DNA of 64,000 nt from Roseinatronobacter monicus (GCF_006716865.1 NZ_VFPT01000001.1:268001-332000); one strand, 5' to 3'; positions 54,056-63,069 are shown, numbered from the stretch's first letter. The notes: generated by a model from the sequence alone, not told the origin. Translations and numbers: made by a program.

Positions 54056-55421
54056 AGCCCCGCTCCAGCAACCGCTTGCGTTCCCAATCGGTCACAACGC
54101 GGTCATGCTCCTCAATCTCCCAGCGTGCAGCATGGGTGTAATGCTCCACCACCTCGTCGCCAAAGGCCGCGCGCAACATGGCAGACCCTTCCAGCAAATC
54201 GGCGGCATGGCGCAAAGTCTTCGGAATTTCCCGCGCGCCCCGGTTCTGGTAGCTGTCGCCGCGCATCTCCGGCTCCAGTTCCAGCCCCTGCTCAAGGCCC
54301 GCCAATCCTGCCGCCAGCAGGCCTGCGCAGGCCAGATACGGGTTTAGATCCGCCCCGCCGATTCGGCACTCCACCCGCACGGCCTTTGTGCCATCCCCGC
54401 ACACCCGGAACCCCGCTGTGCGGTTGTCCAGCGACCAGACCGCCTTGGTCGGCGCGAACATGCCCACGCAAAACCGCTTGTAGCTGTTCACATTGGGGGC
54501 CAGCAGCGCGGTCAATTCGCCCGCATGGGCCAGTTGCCCCGCCATATACTGCCGCATCACTGCCGACATGCCATATTCCGCGTCCCGGTCCAGAAAGGCG
54601 GGCACCCCGTCCAGACTCCAGAGTGACTGATGCACATGGCTGGACGACCCCGCCCGCCTGTGATCATATTTCGCCATAAAGGTTACGGATTTGCCCAACC
54701 CATGCGCAATTTCCTTAGTCGCCTGCTTGGTCATCACATGGTAATCGGCAGTGGTCAGCATCTCGGCATAGCGAATGTTGATCTCTGCCTGCCCGGCCTC
54801 TGCCTCCCCCTTGGAGTTTTCAACCGGAATCCCCGCGCCATATAGCCCGTTGCGCAAGCTTCGCATCAACGGCTCCTCTTTTGAGGTCTGGAACAGGTGG
54901 TAATCCTCATTATAGCTTGAAATCGGGGTCAGATGATCGGTGCCACCATCGCGCAGCGCGTCATAGCTTTGCTCGAAAATATAAAATTCCAACTCTGTCG
55001 CCGCCATCGCCGCATAGCCCATCTCGCGCGCCCGCGCGACCTGACGCTTCAGGATCGCACGCGGGGACACTGCGACCTCTTCATGCGTGTGATGATCCAG
55101 CAGATCGCACAGAACCAACGCAGTGCCCGGCAACCACGGCACGCGGCGCAATGTGGCAAGGTCTGGCTTCATGGTATAATCGCCATACCCTTTGGCCCAA
55201 CTGGTCGAGGCATAGCCTTCAACCGTCAGCATCTCCATATCTGTGGCCAGCAGGTAGTTGCAGCAATGCGTCTCGTTATACCCGGACTCGAGGAAATGCG
55301 CGGCATGAAACCGCTTGCCCATCAGCCGCCCCTGCATATCAGGTGCAGCGACCAGAACCGTATCAATCTCGCCTGCGTCAAACGCCACGCGCAACTCGTC
55401 CAAACTCATCTGTCCCGGCAT
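54054..55421 (-). CDS. glutamine synthetase-like gamma-glutamyl-amine ligase
   Basis: A 455-residue member of the glutamine synthetase superfamily. ATP and glutamate motifs: ATELEFYIFE, ENSKGEAEAGQAEINIRYAE, GSSSHVHQSLW and NSYKRF, with RVECRIGGADLNPYLA near the end. It resembles enzymes that gamma-glutamylate amines (PuuA, IpuC, GlnA4 types) more than ammonia-assimilating GlnA: there is no adenylylation-site region of the usual kind, and it sits among a transporter and dehydrogenases. The start at 55421 follows GGAGG; ATG 55427 is too close to the site. Confidence 0.85.
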   Translation of the reverse strand: MPGQMSLDELRVAFDAGEIDTVLVAAPDMQGRLMGKRFHAAHFLESGYNETHCCNYLLATDMEMLTVEGYASTSWAKGYGDYTMKPDLATLRRVPWLPGTALVLCDLLDHHTHEEVAVSPRAILKRQVARAREMGYAAMAATELEFYIFEQSYDALRDGGTDHLTPISSYNEDYHLFQTSKEEPLMRSLRNGLYGAGIPVENSKGEAEAGQAEINIRYAEMLTTADYHVMTKQATKEIAHGLGKSVTFMAKYDHRRAGSSSHVHQSLWSLDGVPAFLDRDAEYGMSAVMRQYMAGQLAHAGELTALLAPNVNSYKRFCVGMFAPTKAVWSLDNRTAGFRVCGDGTKAVRVECRIGGADLNPYLACAGLLAAGLAGLEQGLELEPEMRGDSYQNRGAREIPKTLRHAADLLEGSAMLRAAFGDEVVEHYTHAARWEIEEHDRVVTDWERKRLLERG

Positions 55422-55456
55422 TGCCATCCTCCGCTACGCCTCGCGCGCATCATGCT

Positions 55457-55510
55457 CATTTTCTTGCGAAAAATACTCTCGGGGGGTCCGGGGGGCAGAC
55501 AGCCCCCCGG
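55457..55510. repeat. intergenic repeat copy 2 with hairpin
   Basis: Shares CATTTTCTTGCG and the AATACTC-G-run with copy 1 at 53991-54055, followed by a CCGGGGGGC-AGACA-GCCCCCCGG stem (55488-55510). On the minus strand it lies just after the TRAP binding-protein gene, before the ligase gene. Confidence 0.65.
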
Positions 55511-55519
55511 CCTTTTGCG

Positions 55520-56557
55520 TCAAGAGTACCGATAGGGCCGTCCGGCCATATCCATCGCTGCGTTATAGTTGCGGAAGATATCCACCACCTTTGCCTTGGT
55601 TTCGGATTCTGCGGCGATCTCTTCCCAGAACTCGCGTGCCGCCCCTTCAACTGTGCCCCATTCCGCATCCGGGATCGAGGTCAGCTCCAGCTTGTCACCT
55701 TCGGTGCGCAGGCGCGCCTCGCCCGCCCAATACCAGTGCTGGCGATAGTAATGTGATTGCTCGAAACATGTGGCCAGCAGCTTTTGCAGATGCTCGGGCA
55801 ACTCATTCCAGCGGTCCATATTGGCAAAGAAATGCCCGATCCACGCCCCCGAGATGTTGTTGGTCAGGAAATGGCTGCAAATATCGGCCCAGCCCACCTC
55901 ATAGGCTTCGGTGATCCCGCACCATGCAACCCCGTCGATCTCGCGGGTTTGCAGCGCGATTTCCACGTCTTCCCACGGCACAGTCACCGGCACGACCCCG
56001 AATTGCGACAAGAAGCGGCCTGCGGTCGGGAAGGTGAACACCCGCTTGCCCTCAAGATCAGCCAGCGAGGTGATGGGCGAGGATGTGATGAAATGGCACG
56101 GGTCCCATGACCCTGCCGAGATATGCTTGATCCCGACTTTCTCATATTCCTCGGCCCAGATTTCATTCAGGCCCCAGTCATTGAACAACGCGGGCACATC
56201 AAGGCTGTAGCGGCTGGCAAAGGGGAAATAGCCGCCAAATACTGTGACTTCGGTCGGCGAAGCCATGGAGTCGTCATCCGATTGCACCGCGTCGATGGTG
56301 CCGCGCTGCATGGCCTGAAACAGCTCTTCCGTGGGGACAAGCTGGTCAGCATAATACAGGTCAATCTGCATTTCATCGCCTGCGATGGCGTTGAACATGT
56401 CAATGGCAGGTTTGGCCACCTGTGCGCCAAGGGCCGCACCCGCATAGGTTTGCAGCCGCCAGCGGATCGGCGATTGTGCCTTGACGGCGGGGGCGGCAAG
56501 GGCCGCCGCGCCACCCAGCGCGCCAGTGGTCAGGAACTTCCGTCTTGTCGTGGTCAT
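55520..56557 (-). CDS. TRAP transporter periplasmic substrate-binding protein (DctP)
   Basis: A 345-residue TRAP binding protein. The N-terminus TTTRRKFLTTGALGGAAALAAPAVKA is a twin-arginine signal, as in many TRAP proteins that fold before export. The body has the DctP pattern (IRWRLQTYAGAAL, AMQRGTIDAVQSD, VFTFPTAGRFLSQFGVVPVTVPWEDVEIALQTREIDGVAW). An AAGGACA site precedes the ATG. It delivers ligand to the DctQM permease upstream in the same operon. The ligand is unknown; large-ligand relatives bind carboxylates or amino-acid-like molecules. Confidence 0.92.
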   Translation of the reverse strand: MTTTRRKFLTTGALGGAAALAAPAVKAQSPIRWRLQTYAGAALGAQVAKPAIDMFNAIAGDEMQIDLYYADQLVPTEELFQAMQRGTIDAVQSDDDSMASPTEVTVFGGYFPFASRYSLDVPALFNDWGLNEIWAEEYEKVGIKHISAGSWDPCHFITSSPITSLADLEGKRVFTFPTAGRFLSQFGVVPVTVPWEDVEIALQTREIDGVAWCGITEAYEVGWADICSHFLTNNISGAWIGHFFANMDRWNELPEHLQKLLATCFEQSHYYRQHWYWAGEARLRTEGDKLELTSIPDAEWGTVEGAAREFWEEIAAESETKAKVVDIFRNYNAAMDMAGRPYRYS

Positions 56558-56622
56558 GGTCTTGTCCTTCCGGTTGGGGTTGAGAGTGAGAGGCGGCACG
56601 TTGGCTCGCGCCTATTTTTGGT

Positions 56623-57948
56623 TCAGGGGAACAGCACGCCCGGTAGCCAGAGTGCGATCTGGGGAAAGACCATAATCAGGCTTAACCCCAGTATCATCAC
56701 CCCGACAAAGGGAATGATCGAGCGGTAGATATCGCCCAAGGACACCTCATTCGGGGCCATGGCGCGCATAAGAAACAGGTTATAGCCGAAGGGCGGCGTC
56801 ATATAGGCGATCTGACACGTGATTGTATAAAGCACACCATACCAGATCAGATCGAATTCCAGCATACGCACAATCGGCACATAAAGCGGTGCGACGATCA
56901 CCAGCATCGCGGTGTCATCCAGAAACATGCCCATCAGGATAAAGGAAATCTGCATCAGGATCAGGATTTCCCAGCGCCCCAGTCCAAGGTTGTCCATGAA
57001 CAGCGCGCGTACGAAATCGACGGCGCGTAAGCCATCGAAAACGGCCCCAAAGGCCAGTGCGGCCAGAATGATCCACAGGAACATGCACGAAATCGCCAAT
57101 GTTTTCTTGGTGCAGACCTCAAGAATCGCCCATGTCATGCGGCCTTTCAACACGCTGACCGCCAGTGCGGCCAACGCCCCCACGACCGAGCTTTCCACCA
57201 GCCGTGTGTAGCCCAGCACGAAGGGCACCATCATGACCGCGAAAATCCCCAAGGGCATCAGGCCCGACAGCAGCAGCAGGTACTTTTCGCGCTTGGTCAC
57301 TTGCGCCAGCTCATCAGGGTCAATCACCGGGCCAAGGTCGGGGTTCATCCGGCAGCGCAGCCAGATATAGAGGATGAACAAGCCCGCCAGCATTAGCCCC
57401 GGCAACAGCCCTGCCGCCCATAAATGCGTCACCGGCTGGCGCGCGATCATGGCATAAAGCACCAGCACCACCGAAGGCGGCACCAAAATTCCAAGCGACG
57501 ACCCCGCCTGAATGACGCCCGTCACCATCAGTTTGTTGTAATTGCGTTTCAACAATTCGGGCAGTGCAATCGTCGCCCCAATCGCCATGCCTGCAACAGA
57601 CAGTCCGTTCATCGCCGAAATCAGCACCATCAACAGGATCGTGCCAATCGCCAGCCCGCCGGGCACCGGGCCGAACCAGACATGAAACATGCGGTACAGA
57701 TCATCCGCCAGTTTGCTTTCCGACAGCACATAGCCCATGAAAATGAACATCGGCAGCGTCATCAGGGGAAACCAGTTCATCAGCTTGATCGTCTGGGCGA
57801 AGGCCAGATCATGCCCGCCCCGATCCCCCCACAGTCCGATTGCCGCCACCACAGCGACAAAGCCGATCACGCCAAACATGCGCTGGCCGGTCAACATGAC
57901 CATCAACATCGAGCCGAACATCAGCGCTGCGATCATTTCATAGGACAT
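56623..57948 (-). CDS. TRAP transporter large permease (DctM)
   Basis: A 441-residue, about 12-helix permease with family motifs GMAIGATIALPELLKRNYNKLMVTGVIQAGSSLGILVPPS and FLDDTAMLVIVAPLYVPIV, ending LFP. It begins at the ATG overlapping the dctQ stop (TGATG). It uses the sodium gradient to move the ligand released by the binding protein. Confidence 0.93.
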   Translation of the reverse strand: MSYEMIAALMFGSMLMVMLTGQRMFGVIGFVAVVAAIGLWGDRGGHDLAFAQTIKLMNWFPLMTLPMFIFMGYVLSESKLADDLYRMFHVWFGPVPGGLAIGTILLMVLISAMNGLSVAGMAIGATIALPELLKRNYNKLMVTGVIQAGSSLGILVPPSVVLVLYAMIARQPVTHLWAAGLLPGLMLAGLFILYIWLRCRMNPDLGPVIDPDELAQVTKREKYLLLLSGLMPLGIFAVMMVPFVLGYTRLVESSVVGALAALAVSVLKGRMTWAILEVCTKKTLAISCMFLWIILAALAFGAVFDGLRAVDFVRALFMDNLGLGRWEILILMQISFILMGMFLDDTAMLVIVAPLYVPIVRMLEFDLIWYGVLYTITCQIAYMTPPFGYNLFLMRAMAPNEVSLGDIYRSIIPFVGVMILGLSLIMVFPQIALWLPGVLFP

Positions 57949-58469
57949 CAGGCGTGGCGCTCCTTGATCTCGACGCCCCGCAATTTTGCTATGTCGCGGA
58001 TCAGAAACGCCGTGCATTGCAGGATCATCAGCACGATGCCAATGCACATGATAATTTTGATTGGGGCCATGTAGGGCCGCCACATGCCACGCCGCCGCTC
58101 GCCGTATTCCAGCGCGTATTGCGTGCTTTCAATCCCGCCCCACAGCAGGACGCCCAGATAGATCAGAAGCGTGAAAATGGTCATGGCATCAACCGCCGCC
58201 TTGGTGCGGTCGGACCAGCGCGAATAGAGCAGGTCCATCCGCACAGCAGACCCCATTTGCAGCGCATAGGCCCCGCCCAACATGAAATAGCCCAACAGCA
58301 GAAATTGCGCCATCTCGTCTGTCCAGATTTGCGGGCTGAAACCGGCGCGCGCCACCGCACCCCAAGCCAGCACCCCCATCAGCACGAACAGCCCCCACAT
58401 GGCCAGTCGCCCGATGCGGTAATTCAGGGCCTCGACCAGATGAACAAAGGCGATCAAAGCGCGGGGCAT
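57948..58469 (-). CDS. TRAP transporter small permease (DctQ)
   Basis: A 173-residue, four-helix DctQ subunit (WGLFVLMGVLAWGAVARAGFSPQIWTDEMAQFLLLGYFMLGGAYALQMGSAVRMDLLY carries the conserved family stretch). GGAGGTGA precedes the ATG. It overlaps the amidohydrolase gene by 16 bp, tying the transporter to that enzyme. Confidence 0.9.
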   Translation of the reverse strand: MPRALIAFVHLVEALNYRIGRLAMWGLFVLMGVLAWGAVARAGFSPQIWTDEMAQFLLLGYFMLGGAYALQMGSAVRMDLLYSRWSDRTKAAVDAMTIFTLLIYLGVLLWGGIESTQYALEYGERRRGMWRPYMAPIKIIMCIGIVLMILQCTAFLIRDIAKLRGVEIKERHA

Positions 58470-59269
58470 GTCACCTCCGAGACCCGCGCGATCGCGCGTG
58501 ACAAAACAGGGGCCAGCCGCGACGCGATGGCCTTTTGCGCCTCTGGCGTGGCGATCAGGTCATTGCGCAATTCCAGCATCGCATTCTCCAGCCCGTAGGG
58601 CAGGGCATGCAGTCGCAAGGTGTGGGTCACATGATCCGCCGCAGAATAGGGCGCATTCAGCTCTGTGCGCAGGCCAAGCCCCGCCGCCTCGACCACGATC
58701 TGGCAGGCAAGGGCGGGCAGATCGTCATGGATGACGCCAAATTCGACCCTGCGCGGCACACCGTGCCAGCTTGGCGAAAAGGAATGGATGGTCAGGATCA
58801 CAGGCCGTTGCCCAAGTGCGAGCGCCCGCGCCACACGGGCACGCACCAGATCATGAAAGGGAAGGTATAAGGCTTGCATCCGCGCAAGGCGCTCGGAGGT
58901 GCTAAGTCCTTCATTCATCGCTATGTGATGGATTTCCGATTGCACAGGACAGGCTTCGGGCCGGTCGGGGCTGCGGTTCAGGTCATAAATCAAGCGCGAG
59001 AGGGGGGCATGGATCACCTCGGCCCCGCCACAACTGCGGGCCAGTTGCGGCCCCAGCGCCAGCGCCAACCCCAGCGCACCGGGGTCGCTGGCGGCATGCG
59101 AGTTCATCAACTCGACGCCCGCAATGTCCCAAGGGGGCACAACCCGGTTAGAGGCATGTTCACAAATCAGGATTAAACCGGGCGCTGCTGTGTCTTGCGC
59201 AATTGCGCCGGACACATCCCAGCCAAGGACCATGCCTGCCCAACTTGATGTTTCGTCCTGCCGTGTCAT
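58454..59269 (-). CDS. N-formylglutamate amidohydrolase-family protein
   Basis: A 271-residue zinc hydrolase-like protein with the HutG2 pattern LILICEHASNRVVPPW (residues 31-46, metal-binding Glu and His), ALSRLIYDLNRSPD and TIHSFSPSW. Family members release formate from N-formylglutamate. No other histidine-degradation genes are here, so a related amide, possibly a gamma-glutamyl product, may be the substrate. The ATG at 59269 has AAGGG 8 bases upstream; a GTG three codons earlier is the alternative. It is the first gene of the operon. Confidence 0.85.
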   Translation of the reverse strand: MTRQDETSSWAGMVLGWDVSGAIAQDTAAPGLILICEHASNRVVPPWDIAGVELMNSHAASDPGALGLALALGPQLARSCGGAEVIHAPLSRLIYDLNRSPDRPEACPVQSEIHHIAMNEGLSTSERLARMQALYLPFHDLVRARVARALALGQRPVILTIHSFSPSWHGVPRRVEFGVIHDDLPALACQIVVEAAGLGLRTELNAPYSAADHVTHTLRLHALPYGLENAMLELRNDLIATPEAQKAIASRLAPVLSRAIARVSEVTCPAL

Positions 59270-59338
59270 GGTTTGCACCCTTGGTCCGCCGAAAGCGCCG
59301 TGTCACAGGCTGCACTGAGTCTGGTTTTTATGTCAAGC

Positions 59339-59367
59339 TTGTTTCTTCTCTTTCTTTTTTGAAACAA
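59339..59367. promoter_or_regulatory. operator-like inverted repeat between amidohydrolase and RpiR genes
   Basis: TTGTTTC-N15-GAAACAA lies in the divergent promoter between the amidohydrolase operon and the RpiR regulator, spanning a pyrimidine-rich tract. GAAAC-type half-sites are common for RpiR-family regulators, so this is a candidate operator. Confidence 0.4.
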
Positions 59368-59419
59368 TCATTACAAACTGGATGATAATTTTTCAGGCAT
59401 CAGCAGCAGGAGATGTGCG

Positions 59420-60289
59420 GTGATCCAATACCAGACAATGGAAGATCGCCTGCGCGCGGCCATGTCAGCCATGACCCGCGCCGAGCGGCAACTGACCAGC
59501 TATATGCTGAGTAATTTTCCGCGTACTGTTTTGGGGTCCGTGTCTGAAATCGCGCAGGCCGCAGGTGTTTCCGGCCCGACTGTCGTGCGCCTTGTGCGCA
59601 AGTTGGGGTATTCGGGCTATCCGGAATTTCGCGCAAAACTGCACGAGGAAATGGGCGAGCGTCTGGCCTCTCCGATCGCCAAGCACGAGAAATGGGCCGA
59701 TATCTCACAGCGCGATCACCCGCTGAACCGCTTTGCGGCCAGCGTGATAGACAATCTCAGCCAGACCCTCAGCCAGCAGGATTTGCATGTGTTCGATACT
59801 GTATCGGGAATACTGGCCGATAAATCGCGCCCTGTGCATCTGATGGGCGGACGTCTTACCCGTTCGGTTGCCGAATATTTCGCAACTGCGCTGCATGTGA
59901 TGCGCAGTGATGTGACATTGCTGTCCAGCTTGCCCAACACATGGCCCCCGGCCCTGCTGGAAATGTCAGAGCGCGATGTGCTTGTGGTGTTTGATATTCG
60001 CCGCTACGAGCCAATGATGCAGCAATTCGCCGAACTGGCACATGCCCAAGGGGTCGAGATTGTGCTGGTGACAGACCGTTGGGTGTCGCCCTGTGCTGGG
60101 ATGGCGCAGCATATCCTGACCAGCCATGTCGAAGTGCCCTCGGCATGGGACACGATTGTTCCGCTGGTTGGTTTGGTTGAAGCGCTGCTCTCTGCCATTC
60201 AGGAAAAGAACTGGGAAGAAACCCGTCAAAGGCTGGACCGGATGGAAGGGTTCTATGAGGATATGCTGCTGTTCAAACGGCTTCGATAA
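59420..60289 (+). CDS. MurR/RpiR-family transcriptional regulator
   Basis: A 289-residue regulator with an N-terminal helix-turn-helix (residues 8-77: SEIAQAAGVSGPTVVRLVRKLGYSGYPEFRAKL) and a C-terminal SIS domain (residues 120-265). It starts at a GTG with CAGGAG upstream. Divergent transcription from the amidohydrolase-TRAP-ligase operon implies that it senses an intermediate of that pathway, probably a phosphorylated or sugar-like ligand as in other SIS sensors; this is inference. Confidence 0.9.
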   Translation: MIQYQTMEDRLRAAMSAMTRAERQLTSYMLSNFPRTVLGSVSEIAQAAGVSGPTVVRLVRKLGYSGYPEFRAKLHEEMGERLASPIAKHEKWADISQRDHPLNRFAASVIDNLSQTLSQQDLHVFDTVSGILADKSRPVHLMGGRLTRSVAEYFATALHVMRSDVTLLSSLPNTWPPALLEMSERDVLVVFDIRRYEPMMQQFAELAHAQGVEIVLVTDRWVSPCAGMAQHILTSHVEVPSAWDTIVPLVGLVEALLSAIQEKNWEETRQRLDRMEGFYEDMLLFKRLR

Positions 60290-60665
60290 TCCGCTGGTTC
60301 TGCCACTGCAAACTATTGCACCGCAATATTGCTGCACAAATTCAGATTCACTCTGTTAATACTTTCGCCACGCGCCGGGGCGCGCCAGCAAACCTATGCC
60401 AGAGATCAACCTATGTTTGTGCGCGCAGCGAACTGAGTGCGTAGGCGCGCGCGTGCCGTTTCTATGTCAGTACAGGCAAGTTCTTACCGAGCGCTGACGA
60501 CGCGGAAAATCGGATATAACCGGCAGACATATCCGTGACGGATTGAATTTATTAATAAATGTTAACGTGAAAAATGCCCGAAGCGGAGGCGCGATGTGAG
60601 GGCATGGGCCTGCCGTGACGGGCAATTCATTTAACAAACCTGCGATAAAATGCATAAAATTTTCC
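60290..60665. other. intergenic region left of the IS element, no gene seen
   Basis: About 375 bp with AT-rich parts (60540-60570 and 60650-60665). Short open frames here look non-coding. It probably was the upstream region of the glycan transferase at 61960 before the insertion. Confidence 0.45.
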
Positions 60666-60697
60666 TATACTCCGAGTCCTGTGGAACCCGAGTTTTG
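60666..60697. repeat. IS630 left terminal inverted repeat
   Basis: Starts TATAC and contains AACCCGA 14 bases later, matching the right end at 61777-61808 in reverse orientation. Confidence 0.65.
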
Positions 60698-60733
60698 CTT
60701 GACGGTTCGGTTTGATTGGATTCTGATGGGTTC

Positions 60734-61798
60734 ATGCGTATTGAGCCGAAATTCCTGACATCTTCAGAACGTGCTGAGCTGATGTCCTGTGTGCGACGCC
60801 ATCGCGAGGATCACGGTGTTGCGCGTCGCGCCAATGCGATTTTGCTGCTGGATGAGGGCAAATCCTGCCAACTGATCGCCGAATTTCTTTACCTTGACGA
60901 TGATACGGTTCGTCTTTGGTACAAGGCTTACCGCGAAGGGGGCTGGGACCTCCTATCCACTGATGGATGGAAGGGCGGTCAATCCCGGATGACCTCGGCT
61001 CAGGAGGCCGAACTCAGCGCGTGGCTGGAGGATCGTTTTTGTCGTTCGACGACCGAGGTCCGGGCCCATATCTCCGCGACGTATGGCTTGGAGTATTCCC
61101 ATTCTGGCTGCATCAAGCTTCTGACGCGTCTGGGGTTTGAGTATCGCAAGCCGAAGGGACTTCCGCGCGTTGCGCCTGCCGCAGCACAAGCCGCCTTCAT
61201 CGAGATGTATCAGCGCTTGCTGAACGAGTTGGGGGCTGATGAAGCTGTCTATTTCGCAGATGCCGTGCATCCGGAGTATCAGACGAAACCGGCTTATGGT
61301 TGGGTGAAGGCCGGGACAAATCCTGCCGTGCAGACCACAGCAGGGCGTGGGCGTGTGAACATCCATGGTGCACTGAACTTGGAAACATTCGATTTGTCGT
61401 TTGTCGAGCCGATTACGGTAGACGGGATCAGCGCTGTCCAGCTCTTGGCCAAAATCGAGGCATCCAACCCTTACAAGCGCCTCATCCACGTGATCTGGGA
61501 CAACGCGGCGTATCATAAAGGGCAAGAGGTGCGAGACTTCCTTGCAAGGCCGGACTGCCGCATCCACTTGATCCCATTGCCGCCATATTGCCCACATCTC
61601 AACCCGATTGAACGATTGTGGGCCGTCATGCACCGCTGTGTCACACACAATCAGTATTATCCCACGCAAAAGCAATTTGCCGATGCGATACTCGCATTTT
61701 TTCGAAAAACCCTCCCCAACGAATGGCGGAGCTTCCGCGACACCATCTCCGACAACTTCCGTGTCATCTCACACGACAATTTTCGGGTTTTCGCGTAA
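60734..61798 (+). CDS. IS630-family transposase
   Basis: A 354-residue DDE transposase. The N-terminal half has helix-turn-helix DNA-binding segments (CQLIAEFLYLDDDTVRLWYKAYREGG). The catalytic acids sit in VYFADAVHPEYQ, IHVIWDNAAYHKG and PHLNPIERLWAVMHR, the last being the Asn-Pro-x-Glu motif typical of the family. All are present and the frame is uninterrupted, so it is probably active. I chose the ATG at 60734; a TTG six codons earlier is open too. The stop lies inside the right terminal repeat. Confidence 0.92.
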   Translation: MRIEPKFLTSSERAELMSCVRRHREDHGVARRANAILLLDEGKSCQLIAEFLYLDDDTVRLWYKAYREGGWDLLSTDGWKGGQSRMTSAQEAELSAWLEDRFCRSTTEVRAHISATYGLEYSHSGCIKLLTRLGFEYRKPKGLPRVAPAAAQAAFIEMYQRLLNELGADEAVYFADAVHPEYQTKPAYGWVKAGTNPAVQTTAGRGRVNIHGALNLETFDLSFVEPITVDGISAVQLLAKIEASNPYKRLIHVIWDNAAYHKGQEVRDFLARPDCRIHLIPLPPYCPHLNPIERLWAVMHRCVTHNQYYPTQKQFADAILAFFRKTLPNEWRSFRDTISDNFRVISHDNFRVFA

Positions 61799-61808
61799 GG
61801 CGGGTATA
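61777..61808. repeat. IS630 right terminal inverted repeat
   Basis: On the minus strand it reads TATACCCG and then AACCCGAAAATTG, pairing with the left end. It overlaps the transposase stop codon, as is common in this family. Confidence 0.65.
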
Positions 61809-61959
61809 AAAAACTATTTTTATGTAGTTATGTCAGAATGGGCGCGATACAATCAAGACATTATATACTTAACCTTACCTTTTGTTAACTAATATTAATT
61901 TTTGCGCCGCTTATCGGGCGATCATTTTAGATTAGTATCATTTTGACGCAGGTGTAGCT

Positions 61960-63069
61960 TTGATAGATTTTACCAAATTCATTCTTATATTTTTGGTGTC
62001 TTTTAGCATTTGTGGCGTTCTGGTCGTGGCGCGAAACCTGTATATGCCTTTGCTCAGATCGCGGGATGATATCGGCGCGCGACAAGCGCTGCATTGTGAT
62101 ATCACGCCACGGCTGGGGGGTGTGGGCATCATACTGGCAGCAGCGCTGGCGATGTTGATCATCCCGCAGTCCCTAAGCCGGATCTTCGGTATGTTCGCCA
62201 TCTCGCTTGTGCCTGTGGTCTTGGCCGGACTGGCCGAGGATCTGGGCTACCGTGTTGCGCCGCGCGGACGGCTTCTGGCCGCAGCTTCTTCGTGCCTGTT
62301 CATGATCTTCATGCTGAATGTCTGGGTGGCGGCGACCGGCGTTGCCGCGTTGGATTACGTCTTGCGACTGGCGCTGGTGGCAATTCCGGTGACAATGCTG
62401 TGGTGCACCGGCATCTGCCATGGTTTCAATCTGATTGATGGTGTGAACGGGCTGACCGCGGGCTTGGGGATTGTGATTGCAACCGGCCTGTGGTGGATCG
62501 CGCGCGAAAACGGGCAAGATACGCTGGCGCTGTTCAGTTTCGCCCTGATCCCGGCGCTTTTGGGGTTCATCCTGTTCAACTGGCCCTTGGGGCGCATCTT
62601 TCTTGGGGATGCTGGCGCGTATGGGATTGGCCATATTCTTGTGTGGCTGTCGATCTTGCTGGCCATGCACGTGCCACAGGCAACGATGATGGGGCTGTCG
62701 CTGATGTTCTTCTGGCCTGCTGCCGATACATTGCTGGCGATGCATCGGCGGTGGTATCAGGGCAAACCGGTGGATGCGCCTGACCGGATGCATTTTCATC
62801 AGTTCACCTATCGGTTGCTGTCACAATTCGGGGGCAACAGGTTGTCTGCACGGGCGATGAATTCACTGACCGGTCTTGTCATCCTGCCATTCGCGGCCAT
62901 GCCGGTTGTCGCCGCTGTCATGCTGTATGATGCGCCGTATCTGGCGCTGGCGGCATGGGCGATGTTCGGGGCCTTGTTCGTGCTCAGCTATGTGTGGGGC
63001 GTGCGCGTTTTCAAAAACCGCACGTTCCGGCCAGTCCGGCCCTTCAAGGTGCTCACTCCGGCGGAATAG
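61960..63069 (+). CDS. WecA/MraY-like polyprenyl-phosphate sugar-1-phosphate transferase
   Basis: A 369-residue, about 10-helix enzyme that would transfer a sugar-1-phosphate (GlcNAc-1-P or similar) from a UDP-sugar to undecaprenyl phosphate, starting a surface glycan. Family motifs: GFNLIDGVNGLTAGLG, FLGDAGAYGIG and the C-terminal RMHFHQFTYR. It starts at a TTG with AGGTG upstream, giving a first membrane helix at residues 6-25; no good ATG lies nearby. The IS630 element is inserted 152 bp upstream, so its promoter may be altered. Confidence 0.88.
   Translation: MIDFTKFILIFLVSFSICGVLVVARNLYMPLLRSRDDIGARQALHCDITPRLGGVGIILAAALAMLIIPQSLSRIFGMFAISLVPVVLAGLAEDLGYRVAPRGRLLAAASSCLFMIFMLNVWVAATGVAALDYVLRLALVAIPVTMLWCTGICHGFNLIDGVNGLTAGLGIVIATGLWWIARENGQDTLALFSFALIPALLGFILFNWPLGRIFLGDAGAYGIGHILVWLSILLAMHVPQATMMGLSLMFFWPAADTLLAMHRRWYQGKPVDAPDRMHFHQFTYRLLSQFGGNRLSARAMNSLTGLVILPFAAMPVVAAVMLYDAPYLALAAWAMFGALFVLSYVWGVRVFKNRTFRPVRPFKVLTPAE

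Larger units (their letters stand above)
60666..61808 (+). mobile_element. IS630-family insertion sequence
   Basis: About 1.14 kb with one transposase gene and terminal inverted repeats. Left end 60666-60697 and right end 61777-61808 match at 18 of 32 positions, with two blocks, TATAC and AACCCGA, at the same spacing. TA at each edge fits the TA target duplication known for IS630. It lies 152 bp upstream of the glycan transferase. Boundaries may be off by the 2-bp TA. Confidence 0.85.
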
